Shown: positions 49,801 through 56,905, counted from the first letter of the stretch. The stretch: DNA of 64,000 nucleotides from Paroedura picta (GCF_049243985.1 NC_135376.1:28578001-28642000); one strand, 5' to 3'. Numbers and translations: made by a program. The notes: a model not told the origin generated them from the letters alone.

Positions 49801-52138
49801 AGTGCAATCTATACAGGACAAGGGATGGACCATACAAGTACAGAGTTTGAGAGCTGATATATCCATATAACTGATAGAATAATCAACCATAACACCAATA
49901 CAAAACATGAAATGGAATCCAACTCTTAAGAGTAAGAAGAAGATCCTAGATTCTGCCTTCTGTACCTGTTTAAAGGATCTTGATGTCTGGGGAAGTTTGT
50001 GCCTCAAACCTGATGAATTGGTTACTAAACCAGAAGCTTTGAAAGCATTTAACCTACATATCAATCTAAAGATTAGTTCATTGCAGACAGATTAGTGACT
50101 CCATGGAAAGACTAGTACTTACTTCATATACACTTACTGTGGTAGGTGCTTATGCAATAACATGGTACTTTTGTGTTAAACCAATATAAACAAAATAGTA
50201 ATTGCATTTAAGAGACTTTTTTCATTATTTTTAAAGAGACTGGAGTTCAAATTTAGTCTATCAGTTTAACTATTTCTACAATTCATTTCAAATAGTGCAA
50301 TGGCTTTAAGACACAGTGCTATGATATTAGTATATTAGGGGAAAAGCCCATTGCATTCGGGAATAGAATGGGCACTAGATTAGGAGGGTGGTGGAAGAAC
50401 TCTGTAGATGGCCTCTCCCTCACCGCTGGACCTGGAAAGGCTGCAGGCTGGAGGCCCTGGGAAGGTAACTCCTGCAGGGGCAGCTCTTGTGGCAGGGATC
50501 TGCAGCCTCTGGACCTTGGAAGGATGTGGACGAAGAAGTGGGTGGTCAGGAATGGGGGTGGAAGGTGATTGGCTGGCTGTTGGACACACTGGCAAGCTGG
50601 TTGGAGAAGAAAGCACACAGGGGTGGGACAGCCATCCTGAGTGGGTATAAAGTGTAAGCCATGAGACCAGCACCTCCTCTAATTCCTTAACAGAAATATT
50701 TAGAACACAATATGAGGTGTCTTAAACAACATTGCTTCAAATACACCAATTCAGTTTTAGGCACAGACTTTCCCCAGGCATCAAGATGAATTAAACAGAC
50801 CTACTGATATTAGAATCGCTACACATAAGACACTGATGCTGAAAAGCAGACCAACTTCTTTACAAGTCACTATATTCAGTTTGGACTGTCCCCAGAGATC
50901 TATTGTCAATTCTGTATTACTTGAGATAGAAGAGTATACAGAAATAAGATAATATACAAAGGGGAACAAGTGATGTAGCAAACACAAAAGGGTTACCGAT
51001 AAGTAATCATTAACTGCTTTCCTGTTGTAAGTCTTTAAAATGTGTTTAGTAAGTTCCAACAAACAATTCTGAGTGGACATTTGGGTGGAGATGCTCTCAC
51101 ATATTCCCATTTGACTACAACCTGGCTTTACAGATAATATTTGGCCAGCATGACTTATTTCACATACTTCTAGTATTAATTCATCACAAACCATCACTTG
51201 TCTGTTCCTATGCTTTGGAAAAAGTTGGCCACATGGTAAATAGGAAATGAAAAAAAAACAATCCTGTGGGAGGCAGAACTCTGTACTCTTGTTATTATTT
51301 CAAGAAATGCAAGTCTCTTTGTTACTATTTCAACAAGAATATTTCGTTACCACTTCAAGGATTTGTAAACTTAATAAAAGCACCGAAATTGGATATTTTT
51401 CTGCTCCTATGCTTTGACAAAATAGTCAGGGACCTTGGGAAATGAGACCAACTTTACCCCCTTCCTTACAAAGGCTATATTGTACCCTGCACTGAATAAA
51501 GCAAGATCAATAAGCCTCTTTTAGCCTTGGCAACTAACATCTTACCCATTGGAAGAATTAAAATCCCTGCCTCTTTCTTTGAACTCTGAAGCAGAAGGCC
51601 ATACACTCCACTCCAGGCACACACTGTAGTCTAGCCCATTTCTCGCCTCGCCTTTCAAAGACTTCCTGCTGCCCTACCCAGCCCAGCCAGCCAGCCTACC
51701 ACGCTAGACAAATCTGGTCAGCTACCCAAGAAACAAACCTTCCACTACACGTCCTCTCCAGCCCGCACCGGAGGACCGGAACCTCCGCGGGGAGGGACTT
51801 GGCCACGGCGCTTCCTCCCTCCGTTACCTTTCACACCCTCGCCTTGTGCCCGGCGTCTGGATCGGCTCCCCTCGCCTGCTCCTTCACCCCCCCCCCCCCA
51901 ACTCGGAAGCGCTCAGTTATTTCCTCCGCCATGTCAACCCCTCCTCCTCCTCTTTGCTCTCCTCAACTCACAGGATGCCGGAGCAGGAGGTACACACGAA
52001 GCTGCCCACCGTCATGTCGGTGTAGGTGGGGCCGCGCTGGTCACAGTCGAAGCACTTGCGGTTGGGCGGGAGGCTGCTCATCTCCCTCAGCAGCTTCAGG
52101 TGCTTCTCCTCCTGCTTCCGCTTGGCGCTCGCCGCCAT
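19818..52138 (-). CDS. AGFG1: AGFG1 (ArfGAP with FG repeats 1; HRB/RIP), complete, 13 coding exons
   Basis: Adaptor protein of clathrin-coated pits and acrosome formation, also called the Rev-interacting protein. Human AGFG1 binds EH-domain proteins such as EPS15 through NPF motifs, and the longin domain of VAMP7. Coding segments (minus order) are 52138-51972, 44031-43938, 39176-39061, 38497-38335, 36304-36151, 32246-32127, 30464-30261, 27554-27371, 26710-26631, 26384-26292, 24070-23915, 20756-20665 and 19877-19818, in total 1683 nt and 560 residues (human 562). All introns are GT-AG with consistent phases. Residues 1 to about 135 form the ArfGAP domain with a C4 zinc site at C29, C32, C49 and C52 (CX2CX16CX2C), followed by R57 in LRGLN. 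Residues from about 180 are low-complexity and rich in FG, NF and S. NPF motifs are at 433-435, 448-450, 538-540 and 557-559, the last one residue from the C-terminus. Two DKYAAL(A) segments occur, in exons 7 and 8. The start has a strong Kozak context (G at -3 and +4). AGFG2 is excluded by the close match to AGFG1 throughout. Confidence 0.98.
20665..20756 (-). CDS. AGFG1: AGFG1 exon 12 (third NPF motif)
   Basis: The acceptor is ttattataaag, with few pyrimidines, and the donor is TTTATG|GTAAGT. It encodes residues 511-541, GGGFAVFGQAKPVVTPFGQV, then TAVGVSSNPFM. Confidence 0.95.
21198..21488 (+). mobile_element. Sauria SINE, complete, with 11-bp target duplication
   Basis: It starts 'aagagcctcttgtggcgcag' with tRNA-like box A ('tggcgcagagtggtaaggca') and box B ('gggagttcaatcc'), runs through the conserved body and ends in (ACCTTT)n. 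AGGGGCAAAGC flanks it on both sides (21187-21197 and 21489-21499), a perfect LINE-type target duplication. Such SINEs are confined to squamates and depend on BovB-type LINE machinery; a BovB tail is present at 43382-43622. Confidence 0.95.
21998..22245 (-). repeat. Two partial tRNA-derived SINE bodies in tandem
   Basis: 'ctactacccaaaggagtctc', 'aaagcggtttacaaacacc' and 'aacctgtgaggtatgtaggg' are followed by a second 'tctcaaagcattttccaatc ... ccatgagggaggtggggtag'. Both are the 3' body of the SINE family at 25781-26062; the tRNA heads are missing. Confidence 0.6.
22560..22770 (+). repeat. Two abutting partial copies of a dispersed repeat
   Basis: The first segment ends '...ggaatatttccaacccaggg gtagccaacctac'. 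The second begins 'aggtgtggcctggagagctc ctggaattacagctcacctg'. These match, in order, the 3' and 5' parts of the element at 33121-33339, arranged head to tail. Confidence 0.5.
23483..23512. repeat. Perfect GC-rich palindrome inside the Helitron-like element
   Basis: CCCAATCAGGAGCCGC followed by its inverse GCGGCTCCTGATTGGG with a short centre. Such a hairpin may be a remnant of transposon ends or a structural feature of the element. No host function is visible. Confidence 0.7.
23915..24070 (-). CDS. AGFG1: AGFG1 exon 11
   Basis: The acceptor is ctcttaccag and the donor is CTAATG|GTAAAT. It encodes residues 459-510: ATFGTASMSMPAGFGTPASF, SLPTSFSGNFQQPAFPAQAA and FPQAAFAQQPN. FG and Q-rich, closely matching human. 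Confidence 0.96.
24485..24600 (-). mobile_element. L2-type LINE 3' end
   Basis: 'ttatatgccacccttccctg' and 'ctcagggcagttcactaaaa' are the reverse complement of the usual L2/CR1 3' terminus ('...ctgccctgag...gggtggcatataaata'). The (TTTA)n tail sits on the left. Confidence 0.6.
25781..26062 (-). repeat. tRNA-derived SINE, full length
   Basis: Same family as 3016-3285: the (GAA)n edge at left is its (TTC)n tail, and the tRNA-like head 'ggtgtagtggttaggagtgc' is at the right end in reverse. It lies in AGFG1 intron 10. Confidence 0.88.
26292..26384 (-). CDS. AGFG1: AGFG1 exon 10 (two NPF motifs)
   Basis: The acceptor is ttatttttcag and the donor is CAACAG|GTTAGA. It encodes residues 428-458 with TNPFVAAPVASVAPSTNPFQ, that is, two EH-domain-binding NPF tripeptides 15 residues apart. 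The phase is symmetric. Confidence 0.95.
26631..26710 (-). CDS. AGFG1: AGFG1 exon 9
   Basis: The acceptor is gaattttcag and the donor is TTTGGAG|GTATTG. It encodes S401-G427 (SSAFGTVPVGSNTQTQPTSS, SVPAAFG). Confidence 0.94.
27371..27554 (-). CDS. AGFG1: AGFG1 exon 8
   Basis: The acceptor is cttttttttag-like and the donor is AGCAG|GTACTC. It encodes residues 340-400: GGSEQGSGFGAVSTAPAGPA and the second module SDKYAALAELDSVFSS, ending TSTSNVS. Some mammalian AGFG1 isoforms vary around this region. Confidence 0.95.
27556..30260. other. AGFG1 intron 7
   Basis: Apart from a mariner fragment (29427-29665) I recognise nothing in this intron. It is AT-rich and seems mostly unique sequence. Confidence 0.5.
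29427..29665 (-). mobile_element. mariner (Tc1/mariner) transposon, 3' fragment
   Basis: On the - strand it encodes a mariner transposase C-terminus (AKAAVVMWCKSKSAEFFREA, then HLQKYIGLEGIYVENQ) with an internal stop, followed by an AT-rich tail and a terminal repeat 'gcaatactttttgacttacc ctc'. The 5' part of the element is missing, and no TA target is visible at the preserved end. Confidence 0.75.
30261..30464 (-). CDS. AGFG1: AGFG1 exon 7
   Basis: The acceptor is tttgttacag and the donor is GGCAAG|GTACTA. It encodes residues 272-339 with SVNANFAHFDNFPKSSSADF and the first DKYAALANLDNIFS module. The phase is symmetric. The middle segment (TSQSSTTSASKALVNKPHLH) is the most divergent from human. 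Confidence 0.96.
31280..31320 (+). repeat. Short local tandem duplication
   Basis: The 18-bp unit attagttgagtttgcaga occurs twice with a short linker. Minor, intronic. Confidence 0.7.
32127..32246 (-). CDS. AGFG1: AGFG1 exon 6
   Basis: The acceptor is aatttacag and the donor is AATACAG|GTAGAA. It encodes residues 232-271: QNSANAGFANFDAFGQSSGS, SNFGGFPTAS and QSAFQHQNT. The exon starts and ends in the same phase, so it could be skipped without a frame change. Confidence 0.96.
32250..36150. other. AGFG1 intron 5
   Basis: A 3.9-kb intron. One transposon-like repeat (33121-33339) and an L2 3' end at about 35988-36040 ('ctgccctgagcctcagggga ... ataaataaac') are visible. No exon or conserved RNA was recognised in the rest. 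Confidence 0.45.
33121..33339 (+). mobile_element. Non-autonomous DNA-transposon-like repeat with 'tagggatgccag' ends
   Basis: The ends are TAGGGATGCCAG and CTAGTAACCCTA, imperfect inverted repeats. The interior has 'gagaaaatggttgctttgga' and 'agactccaggtattttctaa'. It matches a dispersed lizard repeat I remember. Partial copies lie at 22560-22770. hAT is likely but unproven. Confidence 0.6.
36151..36304 (-). CDS. AGFG1: AGFG1 exon 5
   Basis: The acceptor is gtttacag and the donor is ATACAG|GTAAGA. It encodes residues 181-231 (SPVVVRSQGLSQEKKQFDLL, then GDLGSDIFASPAPQ and NFANFAHFN). It matches human apart from a shorter Q-rich stretch (QGLSQEKK against QGQQQEKK). Confidence 0.96.
36800..37230. 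repeat. GC-rich, CpG-rich insert in AGFG1 intron 4
   Basis: About 400 bp of sharply higher GC than its AT-rich surroundings, with many CpGs and a run of nine or ten G near 36975. It looks like an inserted repeat, not an exon, since no reading frame resembles a known protein. No family is recognised and no target duplication found. An orphan CpG island is the alternative. Confidence 0.4.
38335..38497 (-). CDS. AGFG1: AGFG1 exon 4
   Basis: The acceptor is ttgtcttag and the donor is ACTCAA|GTGAGT. It encodes W126-Q180 (YVPPEQAKVVASVHASISGS, then a Ser/Thr-rich linker and SLLGESAPALHLNKG). In human this region overlaps the VAMP7 longin-domain binding segment. Confidence 0.96.
39061..39176 (-). 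CDS. AGFG1: AGFG1 exon 3
   Basis: The acceptor is cctcaaaag|GTATGT and the donor is CGATG|GTCAGT. It encodes residues 88-125 (VCKQIWLGLFDDRSSAIPDF and on to EKYEKKR) plus two bases of W126. This is the end of the ArfGAP fold. The acceptor has a weak pyrimidine tract, but the frame and homology are clear. Confidence 0.96.
40380..40460 (+). repeat. Partial copy of the 11365-11550 repeat family
   Basis: 'gtttgagtccaatggcaccc', then 'ttaagaccaattaggtttta ttcaaggtgt' and 'cacactttctcaga'. It corresponds to one arm and spacer of the foldback repeat. More diverged than the copy at 11365. Confidence 0.6.
42455..42525 (+). mobile_element. CR1 LINE 3' end
   Basis: 'gagcagggggttggactaga', then 'tggcctgcatggcccttcca' and 'actctatggttctattattc': the last about 70 bp of CR1 with degenerate octamer repeats. 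Confidence 0.9.
43382..43622 (+). mobile_element. BovB (RTE) LINE 3' end
   Basis: The frame from 43373 to 43603 reads (with one gap) YFGHLMRRK-like, then EGLPGEEPNAGSDRGQKKKE, RWLDGVTEAVGANLNGLRGM, VEDRKAWRIIVHGVAMGRTR, the C-terminus of the BovB reverse-transcriptase ORF. It ends in an (ACA)n tail at 43603-43622. BovB is known for horizontal transfer between squamates and ruminants and is the likely partner of the Sauria SINE. Confidence 0.92.
43625..43690 (+). repeat. Dispersed repeat, copy 1 of 2
   Basis: 'ggacaagtacccagatagct' 'ttaaaagaggactggacaga' 'ttcataaagaatagtct'. The same about 57 bp recurs at 45657-45715. It looks like the 3' region of a CR1/L2-like LINE. The family is unproven. 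Confidence 0.65.
43938..44031 (-). CDS. AGFG1: AGFG1 exon 2
   Basis: The acceptor is ttttatag|ACGAGG and the donor is GAATGAA|GTAAGT. It encodes R57 to E87: RGLNPPHRVKSISMTTFTQH and EIEFLQKHGNE. It contains the arginine equivalent to the ArfGAP catalytic finger. Almost identical to human. Confidence 0.97.
44265..44400 (-). repeat. Old tRNA-derived SINE (MIR-like body)
   Basis: 'attcaaccctgtgtggtagg', 'ttaggttgagtgtgtgcagc' and 'ccaacctgggtctccaggaa' read, on the - strand, like a diverged copy of the tRNA-head SINE group. The head at 44400 is degraded. Confidence 0.5.
45023..45047. repeat. (AT)n microsatellite
   Basis: Twelve uninterrupted AT units in AGFG1 intron 1. Confidence 0.95.
45168..45325. 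mobile_element. MITE with inverted ends 'accttttccacacatggaa'
   Basis: Left ACCTTTTCCACACATGGAA and right (reversed) ACCTTTTGCACATGTGGAA match at 16 of 19. The interior also has mirrored 'ggggctgatttccgcttc' and 'ggaattagcccc'-like parts. About 158 bp. No clear target duplication was found. PIF/Harbinger type is possible. Confidence 0.6.
45657..45715 (+). repeat. Dispersed repeat, copy 2 of 2
   Basis: Nearly identical to 43625-43690 (it differs mainly at 'gggcaagac' against 'ggactggac'). The adjacent 'tagcagtgattattagtgat' fits a longer LINE 3' tail. Confidence 0.65.
46447..46768. mobile_element. Non-autonomous hAT element, 322 bp
   Basis: The ends CAGTCTTTCTCAA and TTGAGAAAGCCTG are inverted repeats. 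The flanks ACCTACGG (46439-46446) and ATCTAAGG (46769-46776) match at 6 of 8, a decayed 8-bp target duplication. The interior ('catgcccatctatggtcatt', 'ggccattttgggaggggaga') matches a lizard hAT repeat I remember. Confidence 0.75.
46881..47054. mobile_element. MITE of the 'ccgtatttgcc ... ggcaaatacgg' type
   Basis: Left TACCGTATTTGCCACTC and right (reversed) TACAGTATTTGCTGGC are terminal repeats. The interior has 'cggcgtataggacgatcccc' and 'ggggaaaaagtagtcttata'. This is a widespread vertebrate MITE; I am unsure of its superfamily. Confidence 0.7.
48080..48166. mobile_element. Short MITE, 87 bp
   Basis: The ends CAGGGGTGGCCAAA and (reversed) CAGGGATGGCCAAAC are inverted. The interior 'ctccccagatgtccatggac' is a frequent lizard repeat motif. 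An 8-bp duplication is doubtful (5 of 8). Probably hAT. Confidence 0.6.
48256..48538 (+). repeat. tRNA-derived SINE, full length, (TTC)n tail
   Basis: Head 'tttggtgtaggggttaggag', body 'catgcagccagctgggtggc', and end 'catataagaaccaactcttc ttcttc'. Same family as 3016-3285 but in the opposite orientation. Confidence 0.88.
48700..50330. other. AGFG1 intron 1, middle part
   Basis: AT-rich intronic DNA in which I recognise no element or exon. Confidence 0.4.
50335..50690 (-). mobile_element. Helitron-like element, third copy (far end uncertain)
   Basis: Read on the - strand it ends with a hairpin (GCCCATT ... AATGGGC), then TTTTCCCCTAA followed by T, matching the terminus at 21185. 'ctagtgcccatt' lies just before the hairpin, as 'ctagcgcccatt' does there. 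The interior is GC-rich and G-rich. No clear TC end was found on the right. Confidence 0.5.
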
Positions 52139-52900
52139 GGCCCCCGCCGCTGGGCAGCCGGCCCCGGCCCCGGCCCGCTCTCGCCGACCGCGCAGCAGGG
52201 AGGCGCGGAGGAGCCTCCAGCGGAGAGGACGCGCCGGGACCGTCCCGCTCGAGGCGCGAGGGAAGGAGGGTGGGTAGGAGGGCGAGGCCCGGGCCCGCGC
52301 CCTTGCGCGTGCGTGCGCGCGCCCACACAGAAAGGCCAACCGCCGAACGGAAGGAGGGGGAGGGGCTGAGAGGCGCGCGAGGGACAGAGGCCGGCCCGGG
52401 GCGGCTGAATGACGAGCTCAGGCGGAACCTGCGCGACACCTTTTCCCCCAGAAGACAAAGAGGCGAGTGCGGCGGACGCGGCCGGCGACCCGGGCCTTGT
52501 TCCGAGACGCCCCGACAGCGCCTCCCCTCGCTTGGGAGGATCCCCACGATCGTAACGGCTCGCTTCCCGCCGCCGCTTTCTCCGACGGAGACCGTTACCT
52601 GGCGTGACCCGGCAGGGAGGGGGGAGGCTGGAGAAAGGAGGGCCCGGCGGGGGTGTCCGATTGCGCATGGCCCCGGGGTGGCCCTACCCCGCCCCGGGCG
52701 CCCACTCTGGGGTCCCGCGCCCCCGCCGGGTTTCAGCGGAGCCGCCGTGGGCAGTTGGGCCCTGCTAGGCTGGGAAGCCGGAGAAGGCGCCGCCCTGGGA
52801 GCGTGGACTGGTGGAGGCAGCAGCGCTCTTGTGGCCCCACCCGGACGTCTCGTGGAGCGTCCCTCAGGCCGTCGACTGATTGCGGCTGGGGAGAGTGGGG
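51770..52900. promoter_or_regulatory. AGFG1: CpG island and promoter of AGFG1
   Basis: A dense CpG region spanning AGFG1 exon 1 and about 700 bp upstream. It has no obvious TATA box, so a broad, housekeeping-type promoter is likely. The 5' UTR would lie between 52139 and roughly 52400 on the - strand. Long frames on both strands here are by-products of base composition. The next gene upstream, MRPL44, reads in the same direction, so the island serves AGFG1; a divergent transcript on the + strand is possible but unsupported. Confidence 0.85.
51972..52138 (-). CDS. AGFG1: AGFG1 exon 1 (coding part)
   Basis: The ATG is at 52138-52136 in the CpG island. It encodes residues 1-55 plus two bases of L56, including CFDCDQRGPTYTDMTVGSFV and all four zinc-binding cysteines. 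The donor is ATCCT|GTGAGT. Differences from human lie at 16-25 (LLREMSSLPP against MLRDMTGLPH). Confidence 0.97.
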
Positions 52901-52904
52901 TGTG

Positions 52905-52930
52905 GGTGTGTGTGTGTGTGTGGGGGGGGG
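52905..52930 (+). repeat. (TG)n with adjoining poly-G
   Basis: A short TG repeat (52905-52921) followed by nine or ten G, at the outer edge of the CpG island. Confidence 0.9.
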
Positions 52931-53496
52931 GTGACCTGGGGGGTCAGGATTAGACCCCCGCCCCCCCTCCCCGCCATGGAAACTTGCTGGGTGTTCTTGG
53001 GCCACTCACAGGCTAGCCTCCCTAACAAGATAAAGCGAAGAAGGGGAGGCTGTTGTGAGCCACTTAATATCCTCAGGGGAGCCGCCACAAGAACACACAC
53101 AGAGCACATTTGTTGAACTTACAAGCACTTTGGCAAATTTAAGAAGTATCAATGGATACTACACCAAAATCACTATCTTGGAGGTCGGTGAGATCAGTCA
53201 CAAGCCCTTAGGGCTAGGTCCAATAATTGAAGATTCAACGCAGTTTTACAGTGTTGGAAGAGAAGCTGGGATCCTGATGGAAACTTCCAAATTGCTACAA
53301 AGCTGGCTGACCTAGTCATGTTTTCTCAGACTAACCTGCCTGAGGTTTTGGGGAGTAAATGGGAAAAGTGGTTAACACCTTAAATTACTTGGAAGGAGGG
53401 CAATATAAAATGTGCTACGCAGATTATACAGTTAGCCATCTATTGTGCATGTTCCAGAAATTCAAAGGACTTGGGAGTGGGAAGGGACTGTGAGAA

Positions 53497-53745
53497 TCTG
53501 CTTGGTGTAGTGGTTAGGAGTGCGGACTTCTAATCTGGCATGCCGGGTTCAATTCTGCACTCCCCCACATGCAGCCAGCTGGGTGACTTTGGGCTCACCA
53601 CAGCACTGATAAAACTGTTCTGACCGAGCAGCCTCACCCACCTCACAGGGTGTTTGTTGTGGGGAGAGGAATGGGAAGGCGACTGTAAGCCGTTTTGAGC
53701 CTCCTTCGGGTAGGGGAAAGCAGCATATAAGAACCAACTCTCCTT
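53497..53745 (+). repeat. tRNA-derived SINE, near full length
   Basis: Head 'ttggtgtagtggttaggagt', box B 'gggttcaattc', and end 'cagcatataagaaccaactc'. The (TTC)n tail is decayed. Confidence 0.87.
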
Positions 53746-53849
53746 ATTTTCTAACAGTCTTGGGTTCAGTTTCCAACATCTCAGGGAGCAGCTATTGAGA
53801 AGGATCTCCCCCCCCAATCTCTGAGATTTTGGAGAACAGCTGCCAGTTA

Positions 53850-53905
53850 AAGCAAATTAGATAGATCAACAGCCTGACTCAATATAAGGCAGCTTCACAT
53901 GACCA
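53850..53905 (+). repeat. 3' part of the 'ggctcagtggtagagc' SINE
   Basis: 'gatcaacagcctgactcaat' followed by 'ataaggcagcttcacatgac' corresponds to the SINE 3' end also found at 10190-10250. Confidence 0.55.
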
Positions 53906-53999
53906 CCAGCAATCTGGTTTATAACAGGCTCACATTTATTTCTCCCTCCCACCAATTTTGACCACATGCTTCCTATGACCCATAATTATGAAGCCATTA

Positions 54000-55130
54000 T
54001 TGCTGTGTGGTTTCAACTTTATTACAGAGGTTGGCCAGTTCTGAGGATTGTGAATTGTGGGCCTAAATACATTTCCAAGCCACTGGATTGTTTGTTATTG
54101 GGAGAACAGATTGGACCTTTAAGAATACAAAGTTACTGTCCTTAGATAATGAATCATGAAAAGGAATTTGTACAGTAGCTAGGTATTTGAGTTTGGACCA
54201 GGGAGCAATGTATAAATTCTACAAAAAGAAAGATCCTAGGGTTTCTTCTCCGGAGATTTGAGAAAGCTGGATATAGTTCTTTAAATAGTAGGGAGGGGGA
54301 AAACATTACCAAGGCTCAGATACATTTTATTAGTATGTAACATGGCCCAGAGCTCAGCCATTAGACTTCACAACAGTTTTGACCTTCCTCACAATTACTT
54401 TTACTGACAGACAGGGAACTAGGAGACATTCTCATTTTTTGACTGCCAGTGAACACTACCTAATGCACCACAGATATTATATTGCTAGGAGTGAGACTTT
54501 GGGAATGCATTGTACCTGTGTTGCTAAACTATGTTTCTGCAGCTTTCTTCTAAGAAGTGTTAGTGGGATGAGTAAGGCAACTATGTTCCAAAATCAGTTT
54601 ATCCTACTGGGATTCAGTGAACATTCTCCAGATGCAAGAATACAATTTTAGTGAATACTGAATGCATTCTTTGCATTCTTATGAGATTTAATAATTTAGT
54701 CTTTGGCTGGTTTTCCTTATCAATTAACTAAAATAAGATCTAAATGTAGTGTCCCTATTTGGTGCTGTGCTGCACTGAGGCAGTAGTTCTTGGTGTACCC
54801 TATAAAGATTTCAAGACCAATTCATACATTACAAAGTCCATGTGGCAGACACACTGTTGCCATGAAGGCTTTAGATACTTTGCTGGAGTTCCCAGTATAG
54901 AACTCCAGATGCTCATCAGTTGACACAATATTTCTTTACCATCATCCCATTTTTAATTCATATGCACTGTGAAGTAGCTTAATATTCCAGTTTTACAAAT
55001 TGGGGGATTAAGTCTGAAAGTGACTCGCCCAAGGATACCCAGAAAATTCTTAGATGAACTGGGAATAAATGCAGGTTGTCCTGGCTGAAGTCAGTGCTGT
55101 GCCCCCCCCCCCCCCTCAGCTCCTACTTAA
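54000..55130. other. Intergenic, nothing recognised
   Basis: AT-rich DNA between the AGFG1 promoter and the SINE cluster at 55.3 kb. A poly-C run ends it near 55100-55115. Confidence 0.4.
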
Positions 55131-55182
55131 ATTCATATGTCTCTATGAGTAATTTTAATGACGGTATGACAAGTACTATACA

Positions 55183-55199
55183 TACACACACACACACAT
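55183..55199. repeat. (CA)n microsatellite
   Basis: Eight CA units with a flanking 'tatacatac' tract. Confidence 0.9.
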
Positions 55200-55334
55200 A
55201 TACATACAAAGAGTGGGTGGGGCCATGCCTTGGATAGTCCTTGCCCACTCTCCACCCACCTAACCCTTATCCTTTTATTTATACTGTGTGATGTGTGATA
55301 TGTTGATGTGACATGATGTGATGCCAAGCTGTAT

Positions 55335-55585
55335 AAAGAGCGGTTTTTATACACTGCTTTCCACTACCCAAAGGAATCACAAAGCAGCTTACAATCTCTT
55401 TCCCAGCCTCTCCTCACAACAGATATCCTATAAGGTGGGGCTGAGAGAATTCAGACAGACCTGGTTTGTGAGAACAGCTCTAACAGCCCAGGTCCCGCAG
55501 CTGGCTGCAAGTAGAGCAGTAGGGAATCAAACCCTGCTCTCCAGATTAGAAATTGCTGCTATTAGCCACTCCACTAAATCGGATC
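55335..55585 (-). repeat. tRNA-derived SINE, diverged
   Basis: 'ctttccactacccaaaggaa', 'tcacaaagcagcttacaatc' and 'ctgctattagccactccact' are the reversed body and head of the (TTC)n SINE family. Confidence 0.75.
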
Positions 55586-55589
55586 ATTG

Positions 55590-55755
55590 GCCTATGAAGG
55601 GTCAGTATTGTCAACTCTGACAGCAACTCTTCACGATCTCAGAAAGTGGATTTCACATCACCTATTGCATAGTCCTTTTAAGAGGAGATGCTAGGGATTG
55701 AACCTGGGAACTACTTCGTGCAAAGCAAAGGTTTGTCCTGAACCACAGCCCCTCC
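55590..55755 (-). repeat. 'ggctcagtggtagagc' SINE, near full length
   Basis: On the - strand: head 'ggggctgtggttcaggacaa', box B 'ggttcaatccc', body 'ttaaaaggactatgcaatag' and 3' part 'gttgacaatactgacccttc'. It lies directly beside another SINE. Confidence 0.7.
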
Positions 55756-56173
55756 CCAATATTGTCACTTGGTGAACAGGCTGGACTTTGAGAATATAAC
55801 GTTACCATCCTTAAGACATTCATGAAAAGGAATATACGCAAAGTATATATCGCTCTGAGCTTTCATATGTTGAAGGTTTCTAACTATACACATCCAACCA
55901 CTATTCTAATTATTTACTTGTTTGTGTATTTTATGACTATATGTGTGATAGGAGATATTATAACATACTCTGAGTGTATTTTCATTTCTGTATATGTGAT
56001 GTAAATATAAAATCCAAACTTAATACTTATTTATTGTAAAGTATGCAGTATTATTAACTTGTAATAAAAATCCAGTAGAGGCTAAGAAAATAACAGGTTG
56101 TCAAAAGCCAGTTAAGGTGCTTGTGAATAGTATCTCAACTGGGAAGTACCAGTTAATAGCATATGCATTATGT

Positions 56174-56517
56174 CAGTGGTCCCCAACCTGCGGGCCACGG
56201 CCCGGTGCCGGGCCGCGAAGGCCATGGCGCCGGGCCGCGGCTCCCTCTCCCCGCCCCCCCGCAGTAAAAAACTTCCCAGGCCGCAAGCTTGCGGCCCGGG
56301 AAGCTTCTTACTGCAGCAGGGCGGGGAGAGGGAACCGGGGCCGGGCGGGGAGAGGGAATCGGGGCCGGGCCGCGCCTGCGGCTCGCGGGGCGCGGCCCGA
56401 TGTGCGGGCATGGCTCGCGGGCGCGGGCGCGGCCGATGCGGGGGCGTGGCCCACGCGGCACGGGCCGCGCCCCAATGCCCTGCCGGTCCCCAACCTCAGA
56501 AAGGTTGGGGACCACTG
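56174..56517. mobile_element. GC-rich palindromic hAT MITE, complete, 344 bp, perfect 8-bp target duplication
   Basis: Terminal repeats CAGTGGTCCCCAACCT and its reverse (AGGTTGGGGACCACTG at the right end). CATTATGT flanks both ends (56166-56173 and 56518-56525), a perfect hAT-type duplication. A long imperfect palindrome is centred on GCAAGCTTGC at about 56284-56293, with arms of more than 40 bp ending in 'ccctctccccgcc' and 'ggcggggagaggg'. No transposase is present. Related elements are at 16725-16904 and 63276-63621. Confidence 0.93.
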
Positions 56518-56764
56518 CATTATGTGACATTCGCTGTCATCCTGTGCAGAGCTGCAGCCCCCTATCTTAGAAAGGTGTAACTTTACTTAGGATAGCATTG
56601 ACCATTCTTAACCTAAATTTAGTAGCTAGAAAAATACTTTTCAAAGAATACAGTCCTATGCAGACATTTTTTTTTAAAAAATCAAAGAGTACAGGCATAG
56701 GGTTGCACAAAAACAGCTACTACCTGCAGTTTTCTGAAAGTTTGGTTATGCTGTTTATTATTAT

Positions 56765-56905
56765 TATAATATTATTATAAAATTTATTATCTGCCATTCC
56801 CAAGTAGGCTCATGGCAGATTACAGATGCCCAGTTAAACCCTCATTAAAACCCTATTAAAATGGACAAAAATACAAATACAATGGACCAACAGCCCAACA
56901 ACATA
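56765..56905 (-). mobile_element. L2-type LINE 3' end
   Basis: 'aatttattatctgccattcc', 'caagtaggctcatggcagat' and later 'aaaccctattaaaatgga' are a diverged reverse-oriented LINE 3' terminus, as at 24485-24600. Confidence 0.5.

Noticed and set aside
51799-52953. A 384-codon open frame on the + strand across the AGFG1 promoter
   Set aside because: It is antisense to AGFG1 exon 1 inside a CpG island. The product is Arg/Pro/Ala-rich with no recognisable domain, which is what GC-rich DNA gives by chance.
56117-56580. Several overlapping 90-136-codon open frames in both strands
   Set aside because: All lie in the GC-rich palindromic hAT MITE. Low-complexity Arg/Gly/Pro products are by-products of composition.
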